From Rhizorhabdus dicambivorans (GTDB lineage: Bacteria > Pseudomonadota > Alphaproteobacteria > Sphingomonadales > Sphingomonadaceae), in NCBI RefSeq assembly GCF_002355275.1, contig NZ_CP023449.1, positions 2,830,001 through 2,894,000 on the forward strand: DNA of 64,000 bases. The letters are read 5' to 3'. Made by a program: the position numbers and the translations under genes. This document shows, piece after piece, positions 18,305 through 28,472 of the stretch (position 1 is its first letter; each line of letters opens with the position of its first letter). The notes beneath the pieces are model-generated. The model ran no database searches, had not been told where the DNA came from, and was given only the letters and a program-made list of their open reading frames with translations.

Positions 18305-19039
18305 TCACTGCGCCGCGCCGATCGTCCGGTCGTTTTCACCAAGCCTGGCGATCACCGTCTCGCCGGCGATGGTCCGCTGGCCGAGCGCCACGCGGTGGCC
18401 GGTGCCGGCGGGCAGATAGACATCGACCCGGCTGCCGAAGCGGATCAGCCCGATACGCTGGCCAAGGCCGACGATGTCCCCGGGCTTGATGAAGGGCACG
18501 ATCCGGCGCGCGACAAGGCCCGCGATCTGGGTGAAACCGATGCGGGTGCCATCCACGCCTTCGACCAGGATATGCTGGCGCTCATTCTCCTCGCTCGCCT
18601 TGTCGAGATCGGCATTGAGGAAGCTGCCGGCGATATAGGCGACCCGCTTGATCGTGCCGGCGATCGGAGTGCGGTTGATGTGGACGTCGAACACCGACAT
18701 GAAGATCGACACACGGGTCATCGGCGCGTCGCCAAGGCCATCCTCTCCAGCCATCTCGCGCGGCGGCGGCACGGTGGTGATCATGGTGACGAGGCCGTCG
18801 GCCGGTGCGATGACCAGCCCCTCCCCCGTCGGCGTGCTCCGTATCGGATCGCGGAAGAAGGCAGCCACCCAGATGGTGATGGCAGCCATCGGCCAGGCCA
18901 GCGTTTCCCAGGCGAGCAGCGCGAAGACGAGGCAGATGACCGCCGCGAGCAGGACGAATTTACGGCCTTCGGGATGGACGCTGGGCCAGCGCCATTTCAC
19001 CGAAGTGGTTCCGATTTCAGGCTTATCGAGTGATGTCAT
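18305..19039 (-). CDS. psd: Phosphatidylserine decarboxylase (short, archaeal-type)
   Basis: Pyruvoyl-dependent decarboxylase (244 aa) making phosphatidylethanolamine. The self-cleavage site is the GS of [13 protein letters not shown], which would give a small C-terminal pyruvoyl subunit. [18 protein letters not shown] and [13 protein letters not shown] are family motifs. Two N-terminal membrane segments are present ([16 protein letters not shown] and [10 protein letters not shown]). The start at 19039 ([10 protein letters not shown]) was chosen over a longer frame because a good promoter ends just six bases before it, so the messenger may be leaderless. No Shine-Dalgarno sequence is seen. 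Confidence 0.93.
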   Translation of the reverse strand: MTSLDKPEIGTTSVKWRWPSVHPEGRKFVLLAAVICLVFALLAWETLAWPMAAITIWVAAFFRDPIRSTPTGEGLVIAPADGLVTMITTVPPPREMAGEDGLGDAPMTRVSIFMSVFDVHINRTPIAGTIKRVAYIAGSFLNADLDKASEENERQHILVEGVDGTRIGFTQIAGLVARRIVPFIKPGDIVGLGQRIGLIRFGSRVDVYLPAGTGHRVALGQRTIAGETVIARLGENDRTIGAAQ

Positions 19040-19045
19040 CTGCAC

Positions 19046-19074
19046 AGTGTAGGGCCCGGGTTCAGGGCTGACAA
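19046..19074 (-). promoter_or_regulatory. psd-pssA promoter, possibly producing a leaderless mRNA
   Basis: On the minus strand TTGTCA (19074-19069), 17 bases, TACACT (19051-19046), then GTGCAG and the psd ATG. A start site about seven bases after the -10 falls on the A of the initiation codon. Confidence 0.6.
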
Positions 19075-19214
19075 TCGCCACCGTTCCGATCCGTTCCCCT
19101 TCCCGGCCAGAATCTCCTGCTGAAATGCCCAAAAATATCGGTCCCCGATGGTTGATCCCACCCATTTCGTGCCCTAGGGGACCTCCCGATATTCCCTCCC
19201 CGGAGAAGAGAAGC

Positions 19215-20435
19215 ATGGCGAAGATCAAGGTGAAGACCCCGGTCGTCGAACTCGACGGCGACGAGATGACCCGGATCATCTGGCAATGGATCCGCGAACG
19301 CCTGATTCTTCCCTATCTCGACATCGGCCTCGAATATTACGACCTGTCCGTCGAGAAGCGCGACGAGACCAACGACCAGATCACCATCGACAGCGCCAAG
19401 GCGATCCAGAAATACGGCGTTGGCGTGAAGTGCGCCACGATCACGCCGGACGAAGCCCGCGTCGAGGAATTCAAGCTCAAGAAGATGTGGAAGTCGCCCA
19501 ACGGCACGATCCGCAACATCCTCGGCGGCGTGGTGTTCCGCGAGCCGATCGTGATCAAGAACGTCCCCCGGCTTGTTCCCGGCTGGACCGATCCGATCGT
19601 CGTCGGCCGCCATGCCTTCGGCGACCAGTATCGCGCTACTGACACCAGGATCCCCGGCCCCGGCAAGCTGCGCCTCGTCTTCGACGGCGAGAATGGCGAG
19701 ACGCTGGACCTCGAAGTGTTCGATTTCCCGTCGGCCGGCGTCGCCATGGGCATGTACAATCTCGACGATTCGATCCGCGACTTCGCCCGCGCCAGCATGA
19801 ACTATGCGCTCGATCGCGGATGGCCGCTCTATCTCTCGACCAAGAACACCATCCTCAAGGCCTATGACGGCCGCTTCAAGGATCTGTTCCAGGAGGTGTT
19901 CGACGCCGAGTTCGCCCCGCAGTTCAAGGCGCGCAACATCGTCTATGAGCACCGCCTGATCGACGACATGGTCGCCTCGGCGCTCAAGTGGAGCGGCAAG
20001 TTCGTCTGGGCCTGCAAGAATTACGACGGCGACGTGCAGTCGGACACCGTCGCGCAGGGCTTCGGTTCGCTCGGCCTGATGACCTCGGTGCTGATGTCGC
20101 CGGACGGCAAGACGATCGAGGCCGAGGCGGCGCACGGTACCGTCACCCGCCACTACCGCATGCACCAGCAGGGCAAGCAGACCTCGACCAACCCGATCGC
20201 CTCGATCTTCGCCTGGACGCAGGGCCTGCAGTTCCGCGGCAAGTTTGACGGCACGCCGGACGTGGTCAAGTTCGCCGAGACGCTGGAGCGTGTCTGCATC
20301 GAGACCGTCGAGAAGGGCGGCATGACCAAGGATCTCGCGATCCTGATCGGGCCGGACCAGCCCTGGATGACCACCGAGCAGTTCTTCGAGCAGATTCGCG
20401 TCAACCTCGAAGCGAAGATGGCGGCCTGGGCATAA
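19215..20435 (+). CDS. icd: NADP-dependent isocitrate dehydrogenase (eukaryotic-type)
   Basis: TCA-cycle enzyme (406 aa) converting isocitrate to 2-oxoglutarate. Type II (eukaryote-like) IDH, common in alphaproteobacteria: [20 protein letters not shown], then [20 protein letters not shown] (substrate serine/asparagine loop), YKN-class catalytic residues in [12 protein letters not shown], and [12 protein letters not shown] for the cofactor. The start at 19215 has GGAGAAG eight bases upstream; the upstream open frame is non-coding. A possible promoter TTGATC-N17-TAGGGG is at 19152-19180. A terminator follows the stop. Confidence 0.97.
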   Translation: MAKIKVKTPVVELDGDEMTRIIWQWIRERLILPYLDIGLEYYDLSVEKRDETNDQITIDSAKAIQKYGVGVKCATITPDEARVEEFKLKKMWKSPNGTIRNILGGVVFREPIVIKNVPRLVPGWTDPIVVGRHAFGDQYRATDTRIPGPGKLRLVFDGENGETLDLEVFDFPSAGVAMGMYNLDDSIRDFARASMNYALDRGWPLYLSTKNTILKAYDGRFKDLFQEVFDAEFAPQFKARNIVYEHRLIDDMVASALKWSGKFVWACKNYDGDVQSDTVAQGFGSLGLMTSVLMSPDGKTIEAEAAHGTVTRHYRMHQQGKQTSTNPIASIFAWTQGLQFRGKFDGTPDVVKFAETLERVCIETVEKGGMTKDLAILIGPDQPWMTTEQFFEQIRVNLEAKMAAWA

Positions 20436-20465
20436 CTTCAGGCGGCCATGGGCTGATCAGATCAG

Positions 20466-20502
20466 GGGCGCCGTTCTGCAAGGGACGGCGCCCTTTTTCT
20501 TT
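20466..20502 (+). terminator. Rho-independent terminator of icd
   Basis: Perfect 9-bp stem GGGCGCCGT/ACGGCGCCC (20466-20474 with 20485-20493), a 10-base loop, then TTTTTCTTT. Confidence 0.9.
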
Positions 20503-20552
20503 ATCCGTCAGGATCATGGGGAGCCGCCGCTTCCCTGCCCCGCTCCTGCGTC

Positions 20553-22175
20553 TCACCGCTTCTTCAGCGCGTCGTCGATCATGGTACGGGCGATTTCGCG
20601 CTCCCCGATGATCGACAGATCGGCGCCCATCCTGGCAAAATGGTCCACCTCGGCCTCGTCCTGGGCGCGGGCGACGATCCTGATCGCCGGATTGGCCTTG
20701 CGCGCCTGCTCGATGATCCTGCCCGCCTCGAAGCCCTCCGGGATCGCCACGCAGATCAGCCGCGCCTCTTCCAGCCCGGCCTTTTCCAACTGCTCCGCCT
20801 CGCAGGCGTTGCCGACCAGGACGGTGGCGGATGGGTGAACGGGCAAGCCCGCGGCATCGCGTTCGGTTTCGATGATCGTTACCCGCTCCCCCGCTTCGAG
20901 CAGCTTCTCGCCGACCCGCGAGCCGACCCGTCCATAGCCTACCACCACCACATGGCCCTTGCGCTGGTCCAGAACATGCTCGGTAACCGCGTCGGCGGCG
21001 GGAAGATATTTCCGGCCGAGCCGGTGGATGATCGAAAAGAGCAGCGGGTTCAGCAGGATCGAGATGATCGCGCCGGCGAGGACGAGATCGCGCCCCATCG
21101 CCGGGAACAGCTTCAGCTCATATCCCATCGTCGCGAGGATGAACGAGAACTCGCCAATCTGCGCCAGGCTGGCGGCGATCGTAAGCGCCGTCTTCCCCGA
21201 ATGGCGGAAGGCGATAACGATCGACCAGGCCGCAACCGATTTGCCCAGCACGATGATAGCGACCGTCGCCAGCACGGGAAGCGGAGCCTCGGTGACGACA
21301 TGCGGGTTGAACAGCATGCCGACCGACACGAAGAACAGCACCGCGAAGGCGTCCCGCAGCGGCAGCGTCTCATGGGCGGCGCGCTGGCTGAGCGGCGATT
21401 CCGCCAGGATCATGCCGGCGAAGAAAGCCCCGAGCGCGAAGGACACGCCGAACAGCATCGCCGCGCCGAAGGCCACGCCCAGCGCGATCGCCAGAACCGA
21501 CAGGCGGAACAGCTCCCGTGAGCCGGTGTGGACGACGACGTGGAGGAGCCAGGGGATAAACCGCCGCCCGACGATCAGCATGAAGGCGACGAAGGCGACG
21601 ACCTTGCCTACGGTCAGCGCCAGAACCGTGCCGAGCGCCGGGCCGCCGCCCTCACCCTGCGCCAGGGCCGGCAACAGCACCAGCGCCAGCACCATCGCCA
21701 GATCTTCTACGATCAGCCACCCAACCGCGATCTTGCCGCGCTCGGTATCGAGGATCTTGCGCTCCTGCAGCGCCCGCAGCAGCACGACCGTACTGGCCAC
21801 CGACAGGGCCAGGCCGAAGACGAAGCCGCCGGCCAGGCTCCAGCCCAGCAATGCCGCCAGCCCCATGCCCATCAGCACCGCGACCGCGATCTGGACGATC
21901 GCCCCGGGGATGGCGATCCGGCGTACCGCCATCAGATCGCGCACCGAGAAATGCAGGCCGACGCCGAACATCAACAGGATGACGCCCAGTTCCGCCAGCT
22001 GATCGGCGAGATGCTGGTCGGCGACATAGCCGGGGGTGAAAGGGCCGACAGCGACGCCGGCCATCAAATAGCCGACCAACGGCGGCAGCCGCAGCCGGTG
22101 TGCGAGGGCACCGAAAAGGAAAGCGAGCGTCAGGCCCGCGACGATGGTGGCAATAAGCGGTGTCGCGTGAGGCAC
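20553..22175 (-). CDS. ybaL: YbaL-type monovalent cation:proton antiporter (CPA2)
   Basis: 540 aa. The N-terminal Na+/H+-exchanger-type membrane domain (about residues 1-385) is followed by a TrkA-N/RCK NAD-binding domain (about 400-520, HVVVVGYGRVGSRVGEKLLE). The N-terminus HATPLIATIVAGL, PLVGYLMAGVAVGPFTPG and VILLMFGVGLHFSVRDLMAV closely resemble E. coli YbaL as I know it. This fixes the start at the GTG 22175 (VPHATPL), which has GGGAGA upstream; a longer ATG frame exists but is unsupported. Proposed role: K+ or Na+ efflux in exchange for protons, gated by nucleotide. It is divergent from a second, different CPA2 gene. Confidence 0.88.
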   Translation of the reverse strand: MPHATPLIATIVAGLTLAFLFGALAHRLRLPPLVGYLMAGVAVGPFTPGYVADQHLADQLAELGVILLMFGVGLHFSVRDLMAVRRIAIPGAIVQIAVAVLMGMGLAALLGWSLAGGFVFGLALSVASTVVLLRALQERKILDTERGKIAVGWLIVEDLAMVLALVLLPALAQGEGGGPALGTVLALTVGKVVAFVAFMLIVGRRFIPWLLHVVVHTGSRELFRLSVLAIALGVAFGAAMLFGVSFALGAFFAGMILAESPLSQRAAHETLPLRDAFAVLFFVSVGMLFNPHVVTEAPLPVLATVAIIVLGKSVAAWSIVIAFRHSGKTALTIAASLAQIGEFSFILATMGYELKLFPAMGRDLVLAGAIISILLNPLLFSIIHRLGRKYLPAADAVTEHVLDQRKGHVVVVGYGRVGSRVGEKLLEAGERVTIIETERDAAGLPVHPSATVLVGNACEAEQLEKAGLEEARLICVAIPEGFEAGRIIEQARKANPAIRIVARAQDEAEVDHFARMGADLSIIGEREIARTMIDDALKKR

Positions 22176-22296
22176 GCGGCCTGTTCTCCCGATGCTGTTG
22201 CCGTAGATCGGCAGAGATGAGGGCAATCCTCCGGAGAGGAAAGGATTTTTCGTGAAGCGGGTGGTTTTCATGGTTCGCTTCCGCAATGATTGACGG

Positions 22297-24087
22297 ATGG
22301 CGCTCCCCATTCATTCCGCGGCCTTTAGCGATTCGCTCGTCATTCTTGGGGCGGCCGGCCTCGTCATCCCGGCCTTCACGCGTTTCAGGATCACCCCCGT
22401 CATCGGTTTCATCCTGGTCGGCATGCTCGTCGGCCCGGCCGGGCTGGGCCGGCTGATCGATGACGTCCCCTGGTTATATTATATAACGATCAGCAACCCA
22501 CATTCGATCGAACCCTTCGCCGAGTTCGGCATAGTGCTGCTGCTCTTCTCGATCGGGCTGGAACTGAGCTTCAGGCGGCTCTGGGGAATGCGGCGGACGG
22601 TGTTTGGGCTGGGCACGTCCAAGCTGCTCCTCGCCGCGCTGGCGATCGGCATCGGCCTCTGGCTGTTCGGGGAAACGCCCACCGGCTCGCTGGGCCTCGG
22701 CCTCGCACTGGCCCTTTCCTCCACCGCCCTCGTCCTGCCGATGGTGGGCACCAGCGGGGCGATCGGCAAGCGCGCCTTCGGCATCCTGCTGCTGGAGGAT
22801 CTGGCGTTGGTGCCGATCGTCTTCATGCTGGGCGTGATGGCCCCCTATGGCGACAGCGACGGGTGGGATGGCCTGTTCCAGACGCTGGGCTTCGGCATAG
22901 CGATGATCGCGGTGATGATGATCGGCGGACGCTTCGTGCTGCCGCGCCTCTTCGCCCAGGCGGCGCGCGCGAAAAATCCGGAATTGTTCCTCTCCGCCAG
23001 TCTGCTCGTCGTCATACTGTCGAGCATCGCCACCACGGCGGTCGGCCTCTCGCCGATCGTCGGTGCGCTGGTCGCGGGCCTGTTGATCGCCGAAACCGAT
23101 TATCACGCCGAAGTCGATCTTGTGATTGCGCCGTTCAAGGGCCTCGCGCTCGGCATCTTCCTGATCACCGTGGGAATGTCGGTCGATCCCCTGAAGATCC
23201 TGGATCATTGGGATGAAGTGGCGCTCGCGGTCGTCGCCGTGGTGCTGGCCAAGGCCCTGATCACCGCAGGGCTGATGCGTTTCTGGGGAGCCAAGCGCGC
23301 GGTGGCGGCCGAAACCGGGCTGCTGATGTCGTCGCCCTCGGAGACCACCCTGATCGTGCTGGCCACGGCCGCACAGGCTCGCTTGATCAATCCGGACACG
23401 GCGGCCTTCTGGCAGATGGTCACCGCGATCGGCCTCACGATCACGCCGATCCTCGCCAAGATCGGCCACGATATCGCCCGCAAGGTCGATGAGCGGGAAA
23501 GCGCATCCGACCCGAACCTGTCGGAAAATGTCAGCCATCGCGCCATCATCGCCGGCTTCGGCCGGGTCGGTCGCCTCGTCGCGCAGATGATGGACGCGCA
23601 CGACCGGCCCTATATCGCGGTGGATGCCGATATCGATACCGTCCTCCACGCGCGGCGGCGGGGATATCAGATCATGTTCGGTGACATCGCCCGGCCCGGA
23701 ATGATCGATCACCTCGACCTCAGCAGGGCGAGCGCACTGATCCTGACCATGGACGATCCGGTGCAGGTCGTCCGCATCACCCGCTATGCCCGCGATCGTT
23801 ATCCCGAACTGACGATCGTCGCCCGCGCCCGCGATCCCAACCACGCCGCCGAGCTCTACCGCGCCGGCGCCACCGATGCGGTCCCCGAGACACTGGAGTC
23901 GTCGCTCCAGCTATCGGAAGCGGTGCTGGTCGATCTCGGCGTGGCGATGGGGCCGGTGATCGCCTCGATCCACGAGAAGCGCGCCGAGTTGCGCGCCAAG
24001 ATCATGGAAATGGGTGAAATCGAGCGCGAGCCCGGATTCGGCCGGTGGCGGCTGCGGGACGCCCGCCCCGAGATTGCCGACGACTGA
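22297..24087 (+). CDS. KefB/KefC-like cation:proton antiporter (CPA2) with TrkA-N domain
   Basis: 596 aa membrane protein. About twelve helices cover residues 10-385 (e.g. TPVIGFILVGMLVGPAGLG, EFGIVLLLFSIGLELSF, GVSALVAGLL read as SPIVGALVAGLLIAETDYH). A TrkA-N NAD-binding domain begins near 415 (RAIIAGFGRVGRLVAQMMDA). The C-terminus is short and charged. It belongs to the same superfamily as YbaL next door but to the KefB/C branch by the LELSFRRLW and ETDYHAEVD segments. Ion specificity and glutathione gating are not readable. The start ATG at 22297 is 121 bases from the divergent ybaL start. Confidence 0.86.
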   Translation: MALPIHSAAFSDSLVILGAAGLVIPAFTRFRITPVIGFILVGMLVGPAGLGRLIDDVPWLYYITISNPHSIEPFAEFGIVLLLFSIGLELSFRRLWGMRRTVFGLGTSKLLLAALAIGIGLWLFGETPTGSLGLGLALALSSTALVLPMVGTSGAIGKRAFGILLLEDLALVPIVFMLGVMAPYGDSDGWDGLFQTLGFGIAMIAVMMIGGRFVLPRLFAQAARAKNPELFLSASLLVVILSSIATTAVGLSPIVGALVAGLLIAETDYHAEVDLVIAPFKGLALGIFLITVGMSVDPLKILDHWDEVALAVVAVVLAKALITAGLMRFWGAKRAVAAETGLLMSSPSETTLIVLATAAQARLINPDTAAFWQMVTAIGLTITPILAKIGHDIARKVDERESASDPNLSENVSHRAIIAGFGRVGRLVAQMMDAHDRPYIAVDADIDTVLHARRRGYQIMFGDIARPGMIDHLDLSRASALILTMDDPVQVVRITRYARDRYPELTIVARARDPNHAAELYRAGATDAVPETLESSLQLSEAVLVDLGVAMGPVIASIHEKRAELRAKIMEMGEIEREPGFGRWRLRDARPEIADD

Positions 24088-24173
24088 TCCCCGCCGAGCC
24101 GCGTCGACCAGGAGGCGATGGGCCGTGCGTCGCCGGTTCCCCACCGCCCCGGCGCCTGCTATCCACCCGCCCC

Positions 24174-26963
24174 ATGTCATCCAAGCATCTCTATCTGGTC
24201 GATGGTTCCGGCTATATCTTCCGCGCCTATCATCGCCTGCCGCCGCTCACCAATCGCCACGGAACCCCGGCCGGGGCCGTGTTCGGCTTCACCACCATGT
24301 TGTGGAAGCTGATAAACGAGCTGCACCAATCCGATGGACCGACTCACCTCGCGGTGATTCTCGATGCCTCGTCGAAGACGTTCCGCAACGAGATGTACGA
24401 CCAGTACAAGGCTCACCGTCCGCCGCCGCCCGAGGACCTGGTTCCGCAGTTTCCGCTGATCCGCGACGCGGTCCGCGCCTTTTCCGTTCCCTGCATCGAG
24501 GAACTCGGGCTGGAAGCCGACGACATCATCGCCTGCTATTCGGAAGCCGCGCTGGCGGCGGGCTGGCAGGTCACGATCGTCTCGTCGGACAAGGACCTGA
24601 TGCAGTTGATCCGCCCGGGCCTCGACCTGCTCGATACGATGAACAACCGCCGCCTCGGCCGTGAGCATGTCCTGGAGAAATTCGGGGTAGAACCCGAAGC
24701 GCTGGGCGATGTGCTCGCGCTCATGGGCGACAGCGTTGACAATGTGCCGGGCGTTCCCGGGGTCGGCCCCAAGACCGCGAGCGAGCTGATCCGGACCTAT
24801 GGCAACCTGGAGACCGTGCTCGCCAGTACAGACCAGATCAAGAAGCCCAAGCTCAAGCAGTCGCTGATCGACCATGCCGACAATGCGCGGCTGTCGCGCG
24901 AGCTGGTCCGGCTCAAATGCGATTCGCCGCTGCCTGAGCCCCTGGACGGGCTGGAGCTGAAGGGCCTGCCGCCCGAGCCGTTGCGCGCCTTCCTTGAGGA
25001 TATGGGCTTCAAGTCGCTGCTATCGAAAATCCAGGGCGACGGCCCGGCCACGCTGCCCGGCGGCGGGCCGACCATGCTCGCCCTGGCGCCCGGCGCCGAG
25101 GAGAAACCGGCTCCGGTCGTCGAGCAGGTGCCGTTCAACCACAAGGATTACGAGACCGTCGTCGACGAAGCCGCGCTCGACCGCTGGATCGCCGAGGGTT
25201 TCGCCTGCGGCCGGATCGCGGTCGACACCGAAACCGATTCGAAGGATCCGGTGCGCGCCCGGCTGGTCGGCGTCAGCCTTGCAACGGCGCCGGGCAAGGC
25301 CTGCTATATCCCGCTCGCGCATGTCGGTGACGGGCTGCTGTCGGAAACGCCGACGCAGATTCCGATGGCGGTGGCGATCGCCAAGCTCAAGCCCCTGCTT
25401 GAAGCGCCCGACATCCTCAAGATCGGCCAGAACATCAAATATGATATGGTCGTGTTCGAGCGGAACGGCGGCATCAGGGTTGCGCCCTATGACGACACGA
25501 TGCTGCTCTCCTATGACCTCGATGCCGGCCTCGGCGGACATGGCATGGATGAGCTGGCCAAGCGCCACCTCGATCACGCCTGCATCGAGTTCAAGACGGT
25601 GTGCGGCACCGGCAAAAGCCAGATCAGCTTCGACAAGGTGACGCTCGACGTTGCGACCGAATATGCCGCCGAGGATGCCGACGTCACCCTGCGGCTGTGG
25701 CAGCGATTGAAGGGCCGGCTCGCCAGCGAAGCGGCGACGCGGGTCTATGAGCTGGTCGACCGGCCGCTGGTGCCAGTGCTGGCCGACATGGAAATGGCCG
25801 GAATCAAGGTCGACCGCGAGGAGCTTGCCCGGCTGTCGGCCGAATTCGCAGGCGAAGCGGCGCGCCTCGAAGCGCTGATCCATGCCGAGGCGGGCGGGCC
25901 CTTCACCGTCGGCAGCCCCAAGCAACTCGGTGATATCCTGTTCGACAAGATGGGCCTGAAGGGCGGCCGCAAAGGCAAGACAGGCGTCTATTCGACCGAC
26001 GTGACCGAAATGGAACGACTCGCCGGCGAGGGCGTCGCCATTGCGCGGCTGGTGCTCGACTGGCGCCAGATCACCAAGCTGAAGTCGACCTATACCGACT
26101 CGCTTCAGGGCGAGATCAACCCCGCCACCGGCCGCGTCCACACCTGCTTCTCGATGGCGGTGGCGCAGACCGGACGGCTTTCGTCGACCGATCCGAACCT
26201 CCAGAATATTCCGATCCGCACCGAGCATGGCCGCCGCATCCGCGATGCCTTCGTCGCCGAGCCGGGCAAGGTGATCCTGTCGGCCGACTATTCGCAGATC
26301 GAGCTGCGCCTGGCCGCGCACATGGCCGATGTGCCCGCGCTGAAGGACGCTTTCGCGCGTGGCGACGACATCCACGCGCTGACCGCGCAGGAGGTGTTCG
26401 GCGAGGTGACCCGTGATACCCGCGCCCGCGCCAAGACGATCAACTTCTCGATCCTCTACGGCATCTCGGCCTTCGGCCTCTCGGGCCGCCTGGAAGTCTC
26501 GCGCGCCGAGGCGCAGGACATGATCAATCGCTATTTCGCGCGCTTTCCCGGCATCAACCACTATATCGCCGCCACCCTCGATCAGGTCCGCAGCACCGGC
26601 TTCACCACCACCCTGTTCGGCCGCAAGACCCACCTCCCGTGGATCAAGAGCGCCAAGCAGGGCGAGCGCCAGTCCGCCGAGCGCCAGGCGATCAATGCGC
26701 CGATCCAGGGCACCTCGGCCGACATCATCAAGCGCGCCATGGTGCGGATGAACCCGGCGCTGGCGGCCGCGGGCCTGGGCGACGTGCGGATGCTGCTGCA
26801 GGTCCATGACGAACTCGTGTTCGAGCTGGATCCCGGGCAGGTCGATGCGGCGTCCGAGGTGATCCGCAGCGTGATGGCCGGGGCCGCCGAGCCGATCGTC
26901 GAGCTGTCCGTGCCGCTGGGCGTGGAGATCGGCACCGGGCCTAGCTGGGGCGCGGCGCATTGA
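24174..26963 (+). CDS. polA: DNA polymerase I
   Basis: Repair and Okazaki-fragment polymerase (929 aa). The N-terminal 5'-3' exonuclease runs about 1-290 (HLYLVDGSGYIFRAYH, LEADDIIA, SSDKDLMQL, GVPGVGPKTA). The 3'-5' proofreading domain is intact (DTETD with D351 and E353). The polymerase domain has NLQNIPIRTEHGRRIR, motif A DYSQIELRLAAH (D705), the O-helix RAKTINFSILYG and motif C QVHDELVFE (D879, E880). The start at 24174 (MSSKHLYLVDG) matches the family; the frame is open upstream through the end of the antiporter gene. Its stop overlaps the next gene's TTG start. Confidence 0.97.
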   Translation: MSSKHLYLVDGSGYIFRAYHRLPPLTNRHGTPAGAVFGFTTMLWKLINELHQSDGPTHLAVILDASSKTFRNEMYDQYKAHRPPPPEDLVPQFPLIRDAVRAFSVPCIEELGLEADDIIACYSEAALAAGWQVTIVSSDKDLMQLIRPGLDLLDTMNNRRLGREHVLEKFGVEPEALGDVLALMGDSVDNVPGVPGVGPKTASELIRTYGNLETVLASTDQIKKPKLKQSLIDHADNARLSRELVRLKCDSPLPEPLDGLELKGLPPEPLRAFLEDMGFKSLLSKIQGDGPATLPGGGPTMLALAPGAEEKPAPVVEQVPFNHKDYETVVDEAALDRWIAEGFACGRIAVDTETDSKDPVRARLVGVSLATAPGKACYIPLAHVGDGLLSETPTQIPMAVAIAKLKPLLEAPDILKIGQNIKYDMVVFERNGGIRVAPYDDTMLLSYDLDAGLGGHGMDELAKRHLDHACIEFKTVCGTGKSQISFDKVTLDVATEYAAEDADVTLRLWQRLKGRLASEAATRVYELVDRPLVPVLADMEMAGIKVDREELARLSAEFAGEAARLEALIHAEAGGPFTVGSPKQLGDILFDKMGLKGGRKGKTGVYSTDVTEMERLAGEGVAIARLVLDWRQITKLKSTYTDSLQGEINPATGRVHTCFSMAVAQTGRLSSTDPNLQNIPIRTEHGRRIRDAFVAEPGKVILSADYSQIELRLAAHMADVPALKDAFARGDDIHALTAQEVFGEVTRDTRARAKTINFSILYGISAFGLSGRLEVSRAEAQDMINRYFARFPGINHYIAATLDQVRSTGFTTTLFGRKTHLPWIKSAKQGERQSAERQAINAPIQGTSADIIKRAMVRMNPALAAAGLGDVRMLLQVHDELVFELDPGQVDAASEVIRSVMAGAAEPIVELSVPLGVEIGTGPSWGAAH

Positions 26964-28468
26964 CCCCAGTTCCCGAAAGCGCTCCTGCCGGCTCGCAGGC
27001 ACTCAGGGAGGGCGACGACATCAAGGCGCTCGCCAAGGGCGGGCGGACGAGTTTTTTCGGCTTCGTGCTTCGCCTTGCTGCGCGCATTCCCTTCCTGTTC
27101 ATCGCCGGCCGCATCTACGGGGCCGAGGCGCTGGGGCGCTTTGCCTATGCGGTGATCATCGTCGAGTTCGTGGCGACCCTTGCCACGCTGGGCCTCAAGC
27201 GCGGCCTTGCCGAACAGCTTTCGGGTACCGATCGCCCGCATGTTCATGTGGTATGGGATGCCCTTCTGGTAGGCGCGATCGCCTCGGCGGCGGCGGCTGT
27301 GATACTGGGCATGTTCCCACAGATCATGTTTCCGAACAGCGGCATCAACGGACTCGAATGGCTGCTGCCTCTGACCATTTTCGCGCTCGTCTGGTCGGAT
27401 ATCGCGCTCGCGGCGCTGGCCTATCGGCTCGATATCGGTGCCACGGTGCGGGCACGCTCGATCATCGAGCCCTGGACGATCAGCATCGCCGCCTTCGCGC
27501 TCTCCTTCTACTCGCTGCGTGACGGATTGATCATCTCCTACGTCATCTCGATGGGGGCGGCGCTGGTCGCCTCGGTCTGGCCGCTGATGAAGAGCTTCGG
27601 ATGGCCGCGCGGCTGGCGGCCCCATCCTGCAGCCCTGTTTCACCTGACCCGGCGCAACGTGCCGCTAGCCGCCGCCGACGCGATCGAATGGGGTTCGCGT
27701 CGCCTCGACATCGCGATACTGGGCCTGTTCTTCTCGCCCGCGATCGTGGGCATCTATTATGTCGCCCAGCAGGTCGCGTCCCTGCCCCAGAAGCTGAAGA
27801 CCAGCTTCGATCCGATTCTGGGCCCGGTCATCACCCGCAATCTCGAGGCGGGAAACCGCGTCGCCGTGGCCAGGCAGGTTCGTCAGGTCGGCTTCTGGAT
27901 CATCGCCGCGCAGGCTGCGGTTGGCCTCGCTCTGGGCATTCCCGGCGAAGGGGTGATGGGCCTGGTCGGCCCCAATTTCGTCGCTGGCACCGCCGCCCTC
28001 GCCTTCCTGCTGGTGGCGGAGGTGGTGGCCGCCACCGCCGCCGTGTCGGAAGCCGCGCTGATCTATGTCGCCCGCCACCTCAACCTCTGGATATCGCTGG
28101 CCATGATCGGCATCCAGATCATCCTGAGCTTCACCTTCGTGCTGATCCTGCGCGACGAATTCGGCCTGCCGCCGATCTGGCAGGCGGCGGGTCCGGCGAT
28201 CGCGCTGGCGACGGCGCTCGGCATCGCGTCGATCATGAAGGCGCGGCTGCTGTCCAGGCTGCTCGGAGCACCGGTGTCCGGCTGGCGCTGGCCGCTGATC
28301 TGGGCGGCGGCGGCGGCGGCGGCGATCGGCTATTTCGCGACCAAGCTGCCCGAATGGGCCGAGTTGTCGCTCGGTATCCCCGCAATATTACTGGTCTTCG
28401 GCCTGGTCGTGTGGCGCTTCGGCTTCACCAGCGAAGACCGGATGCTGTTCCGCTTCCGCGAAGGCTGA
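26960..28468 (+). CDS. Oligosaccharide flippase-family (MATE/MOP) membrane protein
   Basis: 502 aa with about 12-14 hydrophobic helices. The N-terminus (GGRTSFFGFVLRLAARIPFLF, IYGAEALGRFAYAVIIVEF) and the internal repeat around 215-260 fit the polysaccharide-biosynthesis/Wzx-like MOP family. A lipid-linked glycan is the probable substrate, but no glycosyltransferase genes are nearby. The best start is a TTG at 26960, which overlaps the polA stop (TTGA), suggesting translational coupling. No ATG follows for more than 100 codons. A frame of full helical content from the first residues supports the assignment. Confidence 0.78.
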   Translation: MTPVPESAPAGSQALREGDDIKALAKGGRTSFFGFVLRLAARIPFLFIAGRIYGAEALGRFAYAVIIVEFVATLATLGLKRGLAEQLSGTDRPHVHVVWDALLVGAIASAAAAVILGMFPQIMFPNSGINGLEWLLPLTIFALVWSDIALAALAYRLDIGATVRARSIIEPWTISIAAFALSFYSLRDGLIISYVISMGAALVASVWPLMKSFGWPRGWRPHPAALFHLTRRNVPLAAADAIEWGSRRLDIAILGLFFSPAIVGIYYVAQQVASLPQKLKTSFDPILGPVITRNLEAGNRVAVARQVRQVGFWIIAAQAAVGLALGIPGEGVMGLVGPNFVAGTAALAFLLVAEVVAATAAVSEAALIYVARHLNLWISLAMIGIQIILSFTFVLILRDEFGLPPIWQAAGPAIALATALGIASIMKARLLSRLLGAPVSGWRWPLIWAAAAAAAIGYFATKLPEWAELSLGIPAILLVFGLVVWRFGFTSEDRMLFRFREG

Positions 28469-28472
28469 TCGA

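Noticed and set aside
25020-27002. 660-codon open frame antisense to polA
   Set aside because: Shadow of polA; no recognisable domains or ribosome site.
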